Origin: Ahaetulla prasina
Taxonomy: Eukaryota > Chordata > Lepidosauria > Squamata > Colubridae
Direction: 5' to 3'
DNA: 64,000 nt
NCBI RefSeq assembly: GCF_028640845.1
Contig: NC_080546.1
Location: forward strand, 76,263,551 to 76,327,550
Shown in pieces: positions 19,819 through 31,205 of this stretch. The first letter of the stretch is position 1, and each line of letters starts with the position of its first letter. The position numbers and the translations under genes are program-made. Under the pieces are notes generated by a model. The model worked only from the letters and a program-made list of their open reading frames with translations, did not search any database and had not been told where the DNA came from.

Positions 19819-20384
19819 TAATAATAACACACTAAAAGCCTATTTAGAAGTAAATCAAGAAAAAAATGCCTGCTTAAAGAATAACTCAGCAATACTGCAG
19901 GCTAACAAAACTGCTGAAAGAATTGAGAAAAGCTTTTCAAAATAAAGTCTGCCTACGTTTTATGTTAATGATCATTTGGTTACTTCTCTTGCATACTTGT
20001 AAATAGTAAATTAGTTCTGAAGAAACTTTAGCTCAGCAAACTGCCTTGGAATCTCAGTGCCTTGATTAACCGTTTCATATTCCCCTGGGGAAATTACTTT
20101 TTAAGTGTCTGTCTGACAATGCAAATTCTTAAACTCCACAGCTGTCAACTTCCTGGTAATATTTTCTATTTACATTTACCTGAAAATAAGTTTCCTGTGC
20201 ACTTGGGTGTAATACGCCCAAGCAATTTTTCATTTACCTACTTTCAGATTACATGTACTGTAGATTTAGGATGCAATCTGTTTATCTGTTTATCTTCTTC
20301 GAATAAACATTTATCAGGTTGTACTATTAGGTTCATAGAGTTAGGATGGTATTCATATTCATAGGGTTAGGATGGTATTCATGA
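19819..20384. other. AT-rich DNA without recognisable gene
   Basis: Nothing recognised. 20320-20385 has a short near-duplication (GGGTTAGGATGGTATTCAT). Confidence 0.5.
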
Positions 20385-20842
20385 AAATATTTACAGATCA
20401 CTCACATCCAGGACATAAACTGTTTCAACTCCTACCCTCAAAACGACGCTATAGAGCACTGCACACCAGAACAGTTTTTTCCCGAAGGCCATCACTCTGC
20501 TAAACAAATAATTCCCTCAACACTGTCAAATTATTTACTAAATCTGCACTACTATTAATCTTCTCATAGTTCCATCACCAATCTCTTTTCACTTATGACT
20601 GTAACTTTGTTGCTGGCAGTCCTTATGATTTATATTGATATATTGACCATCAATTGTGTTGTAAATGTTGTACCTTGATGAATGTATCTTTTCTTTTATG
20701 TACACTGAGAACATATGCACCAAGACAAATTCCTTGTGTGTCCAATCACACTTGGCCAATAAAAATTCTATTCTATTCTATTCTATTCTATTCTATTCTA
20801 TTCTATTCTATTCTATTCTATTCTATTCTATTCTATTCTATT
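20385..20842 (+). mobile_element. Snake1-type LINE 3' end with (ATTCT)n tail
   Basis: Plus orientation. It includes the end of ORF2 (CGACGCTATAGAGCACTGC region), the whole 3'UTR and a tail of about 15 ATTCT units (20765-20842). This is the clearest copy for defining the 3' end of the family in this window. Confidence 0.9.
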
Positions 20843-21014
20843 TCACATGCTTTAATGTTATCTATTAATATTAATAGTCTACTAAGCGTTATATAAATTA
20901 AATATGCTATTTAATTGTCTACCAACTTCAAGATTTTGGGATTTATTTCCTTTTTTTTTTTTTTGGCAACATTTCCATGACCTGTTAAGATGCCAGACTT
21001 CACAACGTATTTTA

Positions 21015-21430
21015 TTCAAATACACTTTGACTTATGACCATAATTGAGCCCAGAACAGAGGTGAATTTCATCAAGTTCTGACCAGTTCTGGAGAACCGAT
21101 AGCGGAAATTTTGAGTAGTTTGGAGAACTGGTAGTAAAAATTCTGACTGGCCCTGCCCCCATCTATTCTCTGCCTCCGAAGTCCCAGCTGATTATGAGGA
21201 AATGGGGATTTTGGAGTATCCTTCCCCTGCCACGCCCACCAAGCCACGCCCACAGAACCAGTAGTAAAAAATATTGAAACCCACCACTGGCTGAGAATAT
21301 ATGTTGCTGTGAGAAATTTGTTAAATGAGTTTTGCCCCATTTTATGACTTTTCTTGCCAGTCATAAAGAAATTTGTCAGATGAAACACTGCAGTTATTAA
21401 ATTATAACTATGCTGTTAAGTGAATTTGCC
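21015..21430. mobile_element. ACTTATGACC-type MITE with nested CAGTGGTGGG MITE
   Basis: 21015-21055 and 21298-21430 belong to a repeat marked by TTGACTTATGACCA and GAGTTTTGCCCCATTTTATG, seen also at about 29950, 54690 and 57355. It is split by an hAT-like MITE at 21056-21289 (ends CAGAGGTGAATTTCA and GAAACCCACCACTG), whose 8-bp flanks GCCCAGAA and GCTGAGAA agree at 6 of 8. Confidence 0.7.
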
Positions 21431-21434
21431 TTCC

Positions 21435-22805
21435 CTGTTTATTTAATCTATTTATTTATTTAATCAAATTTTTATACCGCCCTTCTCCCGAAGGACTCAG
21501 GGCAGTTCACAGCCAACTAAAACCACAATAATAAATATAATAAAACAATAATTAAAAAACCTATCAAATATGGCCAATTTAAAATATATATAAAACAATA
21601 AAACCCGGTTAAAATTTAAAACCCCAATAATAACATATAAAATTCTAAAATCCTATGCCAGTCCTGCTCGAAGAAATAGGTACGTCTTCAGCTCGCGGCG
21701 AAAGGTCCGAAGGTCGGGAAGTTGACGAAGTCCCGGGAGAAGTTCATTCCAGAGGATAGGAGCCCCCACTGAGAAGGCCCTTCCCCTGGGGGTCGCCAGC
21801 CAGCATTGCTTGGCCGACGGCACCCTGAGGAGTCCCTCTCTGTGAGAGTGCACGGGTCGGTGAGAGGCAAACGGAAGCAGCAGGCGGTCCCGTAAATAAC
21901 CCGGTCCTAAGCCATGGAGCGTTTTAAAGGTGGTAACCAATACCTTGAAGTGCACCCGATAGACCACAGGCAGCCAGTGCAGCTTGCGCAGGAGCGGCCC
22001 CCTCTATCACCCGCACAGCTGCATTCTGGACTAACTGGAGTCTCCGGGTGCTCTTCAAGGGGAGCCCCATGTAGAGAGCATTGCAGTAGTCCAAGCGAGA
22101 TGTAACAAGGGCATGAGTGACCGTGAATAAGGCATCCAGGTAAAGAAAGGGGTGAAACTGGCGAATCAGGTGAACCTGATGAAAAGCCCTCCTGGAGACG
22201 GTCATCAAATGGTCTTCAAAAGTCAACCATCCATCCAGGAGGATGCCTAAGTTGCGCACCCTCTCCATCGGGGCAAATGACTCACCCGCAACAGTCAGCC
22301 GCAGCTGCAGCTGATTGTACCGGGGTGCCGGCATCCACAGCCACTCCGTCTTGGAGGGGTTGAGCCTGAGCCTGTTTCTCCCCATCCAGACCTGTATGGC
22401 TTCCAAAGACTGGGACAGCACTTCGACAGCTTCATTGGGGTGGCCTGGGGTGGAAAAGTACAGCTGCGTATCATTAGCGTACAGTTGGTAACTCACCCCA
22501 AAACTACTGATGATCTCACCCAGCAGCTTCATATAGATGTTGAACAGGAGAGGTGAGAGAATTGACCCCTGCGGCACCCCACACGAGGTGCCTCACAGTC
22601 GATCTCTGCCCCCCTGCCAACACTGTCTGCGACCGGTCAGAGAAATAGTAGGAGAACCACTGATAAACGGTGTCTCCCACTCCCAAACTCCCCAACCGGT
22701 GCAGCAGGATACCATGGTCAATGGTATCAAAAGCCGCTGAGAGGTCTAACAGGACCAGGGCAGAGGAATAACCCCTGTCCCGAGCCCTCCAGAGATCATC
22801 AAGTT
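21435..22805 (-). mobile_element. L2-like LINE, 5'-truncated, with reverse-transcriptase remnant
   Basis: Minus strand. The 3' end at the left carries the CCGCCCTTCTCCCGAAGGAC hairpin. Two coding blocks remain: 21924-22577 begins [15 protein letters not shown] and includes [10 protein letters not shown] (catalytic YADD changed to YAND), then [17 protein letters not shown]. The second, 21653-21967, carries HGLGPGYLRDRLL and WNELLPGLRQL. A frameshift separates them. The L2-like assignment rests on these RT and C-terminal motifs. Confidence 0.8.
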
Positions 22806-23738
22806 GTTGACTTCGCTCCCTCTTTGAGATAGATGGGTGCTCTAGGAATGTGACAAATAAATAAAATTAATTAATTAATTAATACTAAATAAGTAACCTC
22901 ACTGTTTTCCAGCAATATTTATTGAACTTAGGAGAACTGTACTCCTTTCTGTTATCAATAGAATTCTTTGTAATTGCCATTCATTCATTCTCACTGTAGC
23001 TTGGGTCGTATAAAATCTTGTCATATTACATAATTTCAAGAAAAAGATTGAAATCTGGATCCTTTTGCACTGAGAGCATAAAAGATTCCAGCAGGATTCT
23101 TCTTCAAGATTTACTCTCTGGAAAAAAGTTCAAAAATATCAGTATACTGTATCTTCTCTATTGCACTTTTTTTCAGGTTGCCATAATTTATCTTTCATAT
23201 AATTTAAGATTTACACTTAATATACCATTATTTAATAAGATTGATAGCATTTTTTCCAACAGGTTTATTTAATAATCTATTTCTAAATCATAAATAATGT
23301 ATTTTTATTTAAATGCAGGAATGTCAAATGAAATAAGTTCTTTACAAGATCTTTATATATTTCAATTCTATGAATATCAACTTACAATGTGCCCATCTCT
23401 GCAGGAATGTCAAATGAAATAAGTACTTTACAAGATCTTTATATATTTCAATTCTATGAATATCAACTTACAATGTGCCCATCTCAATTAAATGAGACAT
23501 GGTTTCAATCCCATATATGTATAGATTTCAACATGTATCAATGTAAATGTACACATGAGAAGAATAATTCCCCAAGAAAATGTGTTTAGAACAGATGAAA
23601 TCACTTAGAAAAACAATTTTCAATGTGTAAAAAATAAGTATATAATTCCTATGATAGTCACTGTCACTGTTAGTTTCTGAACATCTTATTGGGAAACAGA
23701 ACAAATCCACCCATTTTTAATGCACTTTATTTTTAAAA
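22806..23738. repeat. AT-rich DNA with an 86-bp tandem duplication
   Basis: A (TTAA)n run lies near 22865-22882. 23315-23400 is repeated almost exactly as 23401-23486 (both begin GCAGGAATGTCAAATGAAAT; about two differences). Nothing else recognised. Confidence 0.7.
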
Positions 23739-24077
23739 AAATCTTTATGTTTTTTTAAAAAGAATGCTATTCAAAATATATTATTACATACAAAGTATTC
23801 CTAGACTTTTTCTTCCATTTTATACAATAATACAAATTGCCCTAGAACTTTAAAAAAAATGCAACTCATTAAATTTTCATTTTTGATGAATAATTTTCTC
23901 TCTCACAGTTTTTACAATACAAATGCTCAGAAGTAAGTTATCTTTTAAACAGAAGTACTTCTTTTTTCATACAACTTTCAATAGCATATTTTAAAATACT
24001 TTTTTTTCCCTTTGATTTTTGAAATCTTGTTTTTGAAGATTTTTGATGAATGAAAAAGTCCTTTGAACATCAGGTTC
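23739..24077. repeat. Left flank of second Gypsy element, duplicated at 28773-29110
   Basis: The same as 28773-29110 except for a T run of 8 versus 6. Here it is followed by the Gypsy LTR; the other copy continues into sequence consistent with an empty insertion site. Confidence 0.9.
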
Positions 24078-24255
24078 TGTAATGTATCTTTAAATATTTT
24101 GGCGGGAAACAAGCACGTTGCTGATTGGTTGAAGCCGCCGGTTAAACTGTATATAAGGAGAGGTTTTTCCCCAGCCCGGTTGCTGGGTTCACCATATAGT
24201 AAAGAGCTGTTGTCACTACCCTGGTCTCCTGCCTCGTTATTGCCCGAATCTAACA
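24078..24255 (+). repeat. 5' LTR of the second Gypsy element
   Basis: 178 bp, TGTAATGTAT...GAATCTAACA, with ATTGG, a TATATAAGGAGAGG promoter-like stretch, and homology to the solo LTR at 14117-14304. Confidence 0.85.
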
Positions 24256-24256
24256 T

Positions 24257-24274
24257 TGGCGACGAGGATGGGAT
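24257..24274 (+). other. Primer-binding site for tRNA-Ser(GCT)
   Basis: TGGCGACGAGGATGGGAT follows the LTR after one base. It is complementary over all 18 nt to the 3' end of vertebrate tRNA-Ser(GCT) including CCA, as I recall that tRNA. Confidence 0.85.
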
Positions 24275-24353
24275 ATCGAGGTTAAGAGCACCAGGAACGA
24301 GCTGAACGCACGAAAGAACCGAACCCAGCAAAGCTCAGGGCAGAATCGCAGCG

Positions 24354-25180
24354 ATGGCCAGCTACACTCCGCCCGCGCCGTTTGACCCATCCAGGGAGAA
24401 ATGGGGAACGTACATGACCCGTTTCGAGAGCTTCCTGGAGGCAAATGAGCTGCAAGGAGTTCCAGACAACCGAAAAAGGGCATATTTCCTGAGCCACTGC
24501 GGTCCCGAGGTCATCGACATCGCGGAAGCCCTGGCAGAGCCAACGGCGGTACAATCGGTATCGTGGCAAACTCTGCAAAATCTATTGAAGAACCATTTCG
24601 CGCCAACACCGTCCCGCACGCACGGCGTTTTGAATTTGGAGAGCGCAGCAAGAGGCGAATCCATCAGCGAGTACATGGCCGCCCTGAGGAAAGCCTCCAA
24701 AGATTGTGGGTACCGAGACTTGGACGAGGAGCTACTAGAGCAACTCATCCGTGGGGTCAGAGACATGCGTTTGCGGAGGCGGCTGCTATCAAAAAGCAAA
24801 CTAACGCTGGCAAACGCTCTGGACGAAGCCAGAGCTCATGGGATGTCCACCCAAGCGGAGGAAACCCTACAAAGCCACTCGCCAAGGGCGGCGAAAAGCA
24901 ACCCCGGTCCACAACGAAGAAATCCAGACCGAATCAGACGGCGAGGATGAGGAAGGAGTTTGCCTCACCGAGAGAAGGGGCAAAGAAGACCGGGATGAAT
25001 GCGGAAGTTGCGGAGGGCAACACCAGCGCCAACGATGCAAGTTCAAGGACGCTACATGTCGGCGGTGCGAGAAGAAGGGGCACCTGGCTCAAGTCTGTCG
25101 AGCACCCCAACCTTCCCGCCGAAAATTCAAATCGACCAATCAGAGCGCAGGATCGGCAAGGCAACCCACGATGGGTCAAA
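24354..25180 (+). pseudogene. gag: Gag of the second Gypsy element, one frameshift
   Basis: The frame from 24354 (MASYTPPAPFDPSREKWGTY) gives the Gag core with WQTLQNLLKNHFAPTPSRT, colinear with Gag of the first element. The frame is then lost between about 24840 and 24950; the continuation (in the 24838-25572 frame) has the two zinc knuckles CGSCGGQHQRQRC and CRRCEKKGHLAQVC. Here the knuckles and the protease share one frame, unlike the first element, where pol is in -1. Confidence 0.85.
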
Positions 25181-28113
25181 ACAAAAAGGGCGCGAATTCA
25201 AATCGAACGACCGTGGTGATAGGCCGTGCAGCAACCCGGGTGGAGAAGAAAATCTTCACCAAACCCAAAATAGAAGGAGTGTCGTGCCGACTAGAAGTGG
25301 ACACCGGGTCAGCGATCACAATCATGTCCTGGGACACTTTTGCAAAAGCTTTGCCAAAAACCGCCAAACGGAAACTGCAAACACAACGGCTACGGGTGCA
25401 CGACTACCAAGGGAATCGCATCCCTGTTCGAGGGACCACCTCCGTCCGCGTCGAGTACGGACCACACAAGAAGACCCTGCCCATCACGATAGTCAAGGGG
25501 ACCCTGCCAAGTCTGTTGGGACTAGACTGGTTCCGCATTGGGCATGGGAGTGACTGGCATCTACAGAAGTGACTTTAACCTAAAAGACTCACTCATGAAC
25601 GAGTTCGAAGATGTCTTCAAGGACTGCCTGGGCAAGTACAAGGGGACCCCTATTTCCTTCAATTTAGACCCCCAGGTAGCCCCCATTTGGTTAAAGGCAA
25701 GGAGAGTCCCTTTTGCCCTTAAACCCAAGATTGACAAGGAGATAGACAAGCTCATCAATCAGGGGATTCTGGTGCCAGTCGATCACGCAAAGTGGGAGAC
25801 GCCAATCGTCACCCCAGTGAAACCAGATGGGCCAGTTAGAATCTGCGCTGACTACAAGGCAACGTTAAACAAAGCCTTGCAAAAAAGCGCTTACCCGGTC
25901 CCCGTGGTGCAACACTTGCTGCACTCGCTGGGGCAAGGCAACGCTTTGCAAAGTTAGACTTGGCTCAAGCCTATCAACAACTGCCCAGACGCCAACACAG
26001 CCAAGCCCAGACGATTGTGACTCACAGAGGTGCTTTCAAGTGTACCCGTTACAGTTTGGGGTGAGTGTGGCACCTGGCTATTCCAAAATTTAATGGAGCG
26101 ACTTCTGCAAGGGCTCCCAGGGTAGTCCCTATTTCGATGATGTATTGATATCAGCGAAAATTTAGAAGAATTGGGGAGCGTTGAGAAAAGTTCTGGGCAT
26201 TTTCCGTCAGCCGGTCTAAAGGTTAAAGTGAACAAATGCCAGATAGGGGTAGAATCCGTAGAGTTCTTGGGCTACAGAATAGACAAGAGGAATTCACCCC
26301 ACTGAAAGCAAGGTCAAGGCAATAAGAAAGGCTCCAGCGCCCAAAAACAAAACAGAGCTACAGGCATTCCTGGGTCTAGTGAATTTTACGGTCTTTTAAA
26401 AAATAAGGCAACTGCTGCTGAGCCGCTACATAAGTTACTGGGAAAGAATACTGTTTGGTCTTGGGGAAAGTCGGAAGCTAGGGCTTTCAAGCAGTAAAAA
26501 CCTACTCGAGCGATAGCTTACTGATCCAGTATCATAGCTCATTGCCATTATTATTGGTTTGCGATGCCTCCCTTACGGGTGGGGCTGTGCTCAGCCACAG
26601 ACTTCCAAATGGCACAGAAGCCCCAATAGCCTTCTACTCCAGAACGATGTCCTCGACAGAGAGGAACTATAGCCAGTTGGATAAGGAAGCGCTAGCCATT
26701 GTGTCAGGGGTAAAAAGTTTCACGAACACGTTTTTTGGTAGAGACTTTGAAATTGTTACAGACCATAGACCACTGTTAGGATACTGGCTGGCGATCGCCC
26801 AACGCCTGTGGCACTTTCGCCACGATTGACCCGATGGACTATCTTCTTAGCCGCCTACCTACAAACTGCAGCATCCCGGAAAAGAGTTGGGGCATGCGGA
26901 CGCTTAAGCAGATGCCCACTACCAGGGCGATCAAGACCCCACTCCGGGACGCCCATCCTGCTAATTGACTCTCTGGACTCTGGCCCAGTCACGCCTAAGG
27001 AGGTGGCTCGGCATCATACCGGGACATTATTTTGAGGACTGTACCGGTTGGGTACAAGAGGGTGGCCCAGCTACCGGGCGAGCTTTTAAAGAATTTGTAA
27101 AAAACGTGGGGAACTTTCGGCTCAAGGGGTGCCTGCTATGGGGGATAGAGTGGTGATCCCAGAGAAATTGAGGAAAAGGGTGTTGGATCTCTCCACGAGG
27201 GTCACCCAGGGATCGTTAGGATGAAGGGTCTAGCGAGAAGCTATGTGTGGTGGCCCTTAATGGACTCAGAAATTGCTGAAAGGGTAGGGAAATGCCAGGC
27301 CTGCCAGGAGTCCAGACCTCTACCCCAACGGCCCCGGTTCGAATGGGAAAGACCCCAAGGGCCCTGGTCTAGAATCCACATTGATTTTGCCGGCCCTTCC
27401 ACGGCCAAACCTTCCTGGTAGTAGTCGATGCCTACTCCAAATGGCTGGAAATCATTCTCATGAGATCCATGACAGCCGAGGCCGTGATCTCAGTCCCACG
27501 GCACCTATTTGTAACCCATGGGTTGCCTGACACATTGTATCCGATAACGCCCGCAATTCACGGCAACACAGTTTGAGGAATACTTGGCAGAAGAGGGCAT
27601 CCGCATGCCCTCTCGGCGCCTTTCCACCCTGCGACGAATGGCCTTGCAGAGCGCTCGTCCGAGCGCAAAAGAGGCATTGTCCAGACTCAAGCCAGGCGAC
27701 TGGCAATCAAAATAGATATTTTCCTGGCCCAACACAGAACCCCTGTGTCACCAACCGCAGAAGCCCTGCCGAATTACTAATGGGCCGAAGCTCAGGTGCC
27801 CACTAGACCGTTTAATCCAAACTATACACCAGGAGGGTTACAAGGGGACTTGAAAAAACAAGAGGAATGGAAATAGGCGACCGGGTATGGGCACACAACT
27901 ATGGTGAGGCCCGACCTGGGTAGCAGGAAAAATTCTAAACAAACAGGTCCAAAATCATACTTGGTAGAGTTAGAGGATGGCCGAGTATGGAGGCGACATA
28001 TAGACCAATTGAAAACGACAGCAGAACAATCCGAGTCAGACGAAACAGGCCCTGACTATACAATGTTTGAACCACAGCTGACTCAAACCCGGAAAATCGC
28101 AGGACTTATCTGA
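25181..28113 (+). pseudogene. pol: Pol of the second Gypsy element, heavily frameshifted
   Basis: Protease LEVDTGSA near 25295; break near 25560; RT start with GKYKGTPISFNLDP at about 25633 and KWETPIV at about 25792; YFDDVLIS region recognisable near 26130; RNase H in 26542-26829 (VCDASLTGG, VTDHRPL); integrase zinc-finger region near 27221-27330 (CQACQES), IHIDFAGP near 27375; C-terminal VWRRHIDQL near 27985. All domains of the first element appear in the same order. The reading frame is broken repeatedly by single-base gaps. Confidence 0.85.
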
Positions 28114-28139
28114 ATTCGGAGGTCCAGCGACGCCACAGG

Positions 28140-28770
28140 TTCCATTAGAAAACAGCAGGGACGACTGCAATAATCCAGGCGAGAGGTAACGAGAGCATGA
28201 GTGACCGTGCATAAGGCATCCCGATCAAGGAAGGGGCGCAACTGGCGAACCAGGCGAACCTGGTGAAAGGCTCTCCTGGAGACGGCCGTCAGATGATCTT
28301 CAAACGACAGCCGTGCATCCAGGAGAACACCCAAGTTGCGCATCCTTTCCTTGGGGCCAATAACCGCTTCTCAACAGCCAGCTGCGGCTGCAGCTGACTG
28401 TATCGGGTGCCGCATCCACAGCCACCCGCCTTGGAGGGATTGAGCTTGAGCCTGTTCCTCCCATCCAGACCCAGACGGCCTCCAAACACCGGGACAGCAC
28501 TGACAGCTTCGCTGGGGTGGCCCGGGTGAAAAGTACAGCTGAGTGTCATCAGCGACAGCTGATATCTCACCCAAGCCACTGATGATCTCACCCAACGGTT
28601 TCATAGATGTTGAACAGGAGGCGAGAGAATTGACCCCTGCGGCACCCCACAAGTAAGGTGCCTCGCGGTCGACCTCTGCCCCCCTGTCAACACCGTCTGC
28701 GACCGGTCAGAGAGGTAGGAGGAGAACCACTGATAAACGGTGCCTCCCACTCCCAACCCCCCAACATAAA
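28140..28770 (-). mobile_element. L2-like LINE reverse-transcriptase fragment
   Basis: Matches 22080-22700 in order and strand (for example AGGCGAACCTGGTGAAAG and ACAGCCACCCGCCTTGGAGG). Relative to that copy it lacks single bases in many C and G runs, like the adjoining Gypsy sequence. It ends abruptly at the duplicated flank. Confidence 0.85.
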
Positions 28771-28772
28771 CC

Positions 28773-29110
28773 AAATCTTTATGTTTTTTTAAAAAGAATG
28801 CTATTCAAAATATATTATTACATACAAAGTATTCCTAGACTTTTTCTTCCATTTTATACAATAATACAAATTGCCCTAGAACTTTAAAAAAAATGCAACT
28901 CATTAAATTTTCATTTTTGATGAATAATTTTCTCTCTCACAGTTTTTACAATACAAATGCTCAGAAGTAAGTTATCTTTTAAACAGAAGTACTTCTTTTT
29001 TCATACAACTTTCAATAGCATATTTTAAAATACTTTTTTCCCTTTGATTTTTGAAATCTTGTTTTTGAAGATTTTTGATGAATGAAAAAGTCCTTTGAAC
29101 ATCAGGTTCT
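28773..29110. repeat. Second copy of the Gypsy left flank (empty-site-like)
   Basis: Repeats 23739-24077 and then runs on through the GGTTC insertion point into TCTTCATTCTGTAGCCC without an LTR. Confidence 0.9.
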
Positions 29111-29228
29111 CTTCATTCTGTAGCCCTAACTGAACCGAACAGCTGGTTTGCTCCCAGTGCATCCAATTCTTTTAAATCACTGCGTATAAAAAGGCATATA
29201 AAAATCAATGGGATCAAATAGCCTCTTA

Positions 29229-29514
29229 CAGGGGTGAAATGTAAAATTTGTTATTACCGGTTCTGTGGGTGTGGCTTGGGCGGGTAATGTGACTGGGTGG
29301 GTGTGGCCAACTTTGTTTTTAACTTTTAAAAGCATTTTTTCGGCCGAAGGAAAAATGTTTTTAAAAGTAAAAAATAAAAAACCCTCTGATGATCGCGTGG
29401 CTCAGCTGGGCATGGGGGAGGGGGGCAAGGTTTTTTGCTACCGGTTCTCCGAATCACCCGCCGCCATCGCTACCAGATCAGGCGATCCAGTCCAAAACGG
29501 GAGCATTTCACCCA
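29229..29514. mobile_element. hAT-like MITE of the CAGTGGTGGG family
   Basis: Ends CAGGGGTGAAATG and GCATTTCACCC; interior ACCGGTTCTGTGGGTGTGGC and GCTACCGGTTCTCCGAA. Open frames over it are fortuitous. Confidence 0.7.
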
Positions 29515-30545
29515 GGGCCTTTTACATGTTTTTGGAAGAAAATGCTTTTCTTCTGTGTCTCTCTACTTTAAAAAAAAAAACTGTTGGAAAATACAGGAGA
29601 ATATATATGAGAGAATATATGGGCGAGAAAAAAAAGAAAGAAGGCTCTTAAATTTATTCACTTAGCTAAATATAATAAATCTGCAGCTGTTATTTTGAGG
29701 AAAGCAGTATGCATTTTCTAAAACTGCTTATTCAGTCTCTGAGATGATAGTAAACATTTCTAGGTTTTAGATTAATTTAGATTAGAATTTCCAATGTACA
29801 TCTCGGTACCAAATTAAGTTCTTCAAACCAACTGAAATAACTCTGCATGCTTAGCTCTGCATATTACAAAGTCTTTCAGATGCATCTTCTCAGCACCAAA
29901 TAGCTTGATTGCACAATTCAATCTGCTATTTAAAGATACACATATATACTACAGAATAGTCCTCAACTTGCAGCCATTTTCAATTAATTTTTAATTAATC
30001 ATTCAAAACTAGGATGGTGCTAAAAGCGGGGGGGGGGACTTATGACAAGACTTGGCATTTAAGAGTCTTGACGTGTACCATGGTTGAATGATCCAAATTT
30101 GGGCACTTGGCAACTGTATTTCTGACAGTTACACCATTCCAGAATCACATGATCACAATTTGCAATCATCCCAGGCGCTTCTAAAAAGCAATCATAAATG
30201 TTTTCTGCTTGTTTGTCTTCCTTACTTTTTCCCTCAAATGAAGGAGGGAAAAGAAGGAAAAACGATTTATTACAGCTTGAGAGAAAAAAAATCCATCCCC
30301 AGCACTATTTGTTGGATTGGCTAATTATGAAACCAAATTAGGATCACTGACCACACTAATCAGAAGGCAACAGTCTCTATTTCCACTACATCGGCTTATT
30401 GATTTAAAGTTCCAATACAATTGCTCTTTCATCTTCTTTTCCATGTGCTCTGAAGAGGCAGTCAAGAAAAATCCACAATCACACTATTTTCTCAGTGAGT
30501 AAACAGGGAGAAATCTAGGGAGGCCCAGGGAGGTTATGAAGTAAG
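29515..30545. other. AT-rich DNA; degenerate ACTTATGACC-type MITE at about 29950-30210
   Basis: Around 29950-30210, AGTCCTCAACTTGCAGCCA, GGGGACTTATGACAAGACTT and AATCACATGATCACAATTTG occur in the order seen in the ACTTATGACC repeat. The rest shows nothing recognisable. Confidence 0.45.
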
Positions 30546-31205
30546 ATAGTGCAGATCTTGTCAAGATCTTCACAGACTTGAACAATGGGCGCTATCTAAC
30601 AAAATGAAATTCAACGATGAAAAAAGTAAGAGAAACAAAATGCACAGGGACAATATATGTGATACCTTGCTCAATAGCAGTAACTGTGAAAGGGATCTTG
30701 GAGTCCTAATGGACAACCATTTAAATATGAGAAAGCAGTGTGCAGCAGCTGCCAAAAAAGCCAACACAGTTCTGGGCTACATAAACAGAGGGATAGAATC
30801 AAGATCATGTGAAGTGTTAATACCACTTTATAATGCCTTGGTAAGGCCACACGTGGAATACAGCATTCAGTTTTGGTCACCATGATGTAAAAAAGATGTG
30901 GAGACTCTAGAAAGAATGCAGAGAAGAGCAACAAAGATGATTAGGGGACTGGAGGATAAAACCTATGAGGAACAGTTGCAGGAACTGGGTATGCCTAGTT
31001 TAAAGAAAAGAAGGACTAGGGGAGACATGATAGCAGTGTTCCAATATCTCAGGGGCTGCCACAAAGAAGAGGGAGTCAAGCTATTCTCCAAAGCACCTAA
31101 GGGCAGGACAAGAAGCAATGGGAAACTAATGAAGGAGAGAAGCAACTTAGAATTAAGGAGAAATTTCCTGACAGTTAGAACTATTAATCAGTGGAACAAC
31201 TTTAT
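30546..31205 (+). pseudogene. CR1 LINE ORF2 C-terminal part, split
   Basis: Two frames preserve the end of CR1 reverse transcriptase: 30604-30885 (CERDLGVLMDNHLNM, YNALVRPHVEYSIQFWSP) and 30898-31205 (ERMQRRATKMIRGLEDKTYE, RRTRGDMIAVFQYLRG). They are separated by one in-frame stop (TGATGT near 30883). The element is cut at 31205 by an L2-like LINE and resumes at 32922. Confidence 0.88.

Larger units (their letters stand above)
24078..28130 (+). mobile_element. Second Mag-like Gypsy element, 3' end missing
   Basis: 5' LTR (24078-24255), primer-binding site (24257-24274), gag and pol in the order of the element at 6.7-11.6 kb, but no 3' LTR before the L2-like LINE fragment that starts near 28140. 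From about 25550 the reading frame breaks every few tens of bases, mostly by single-base losses in homopolymers, while codon-level similarity to the first element persists. That pattern looks more like raw sequencing error than evolutionary decay. Confidence 0.85.

Noticed and set aside
24078..29110. The duplicated 338-bp flanks interpreted as LTRs of a 5-kb element
   Set aside because: The flanks lack TG...CA ends and target duplications. The real 5' LTR with its primer-binding site lies inside, directly after the left flank.
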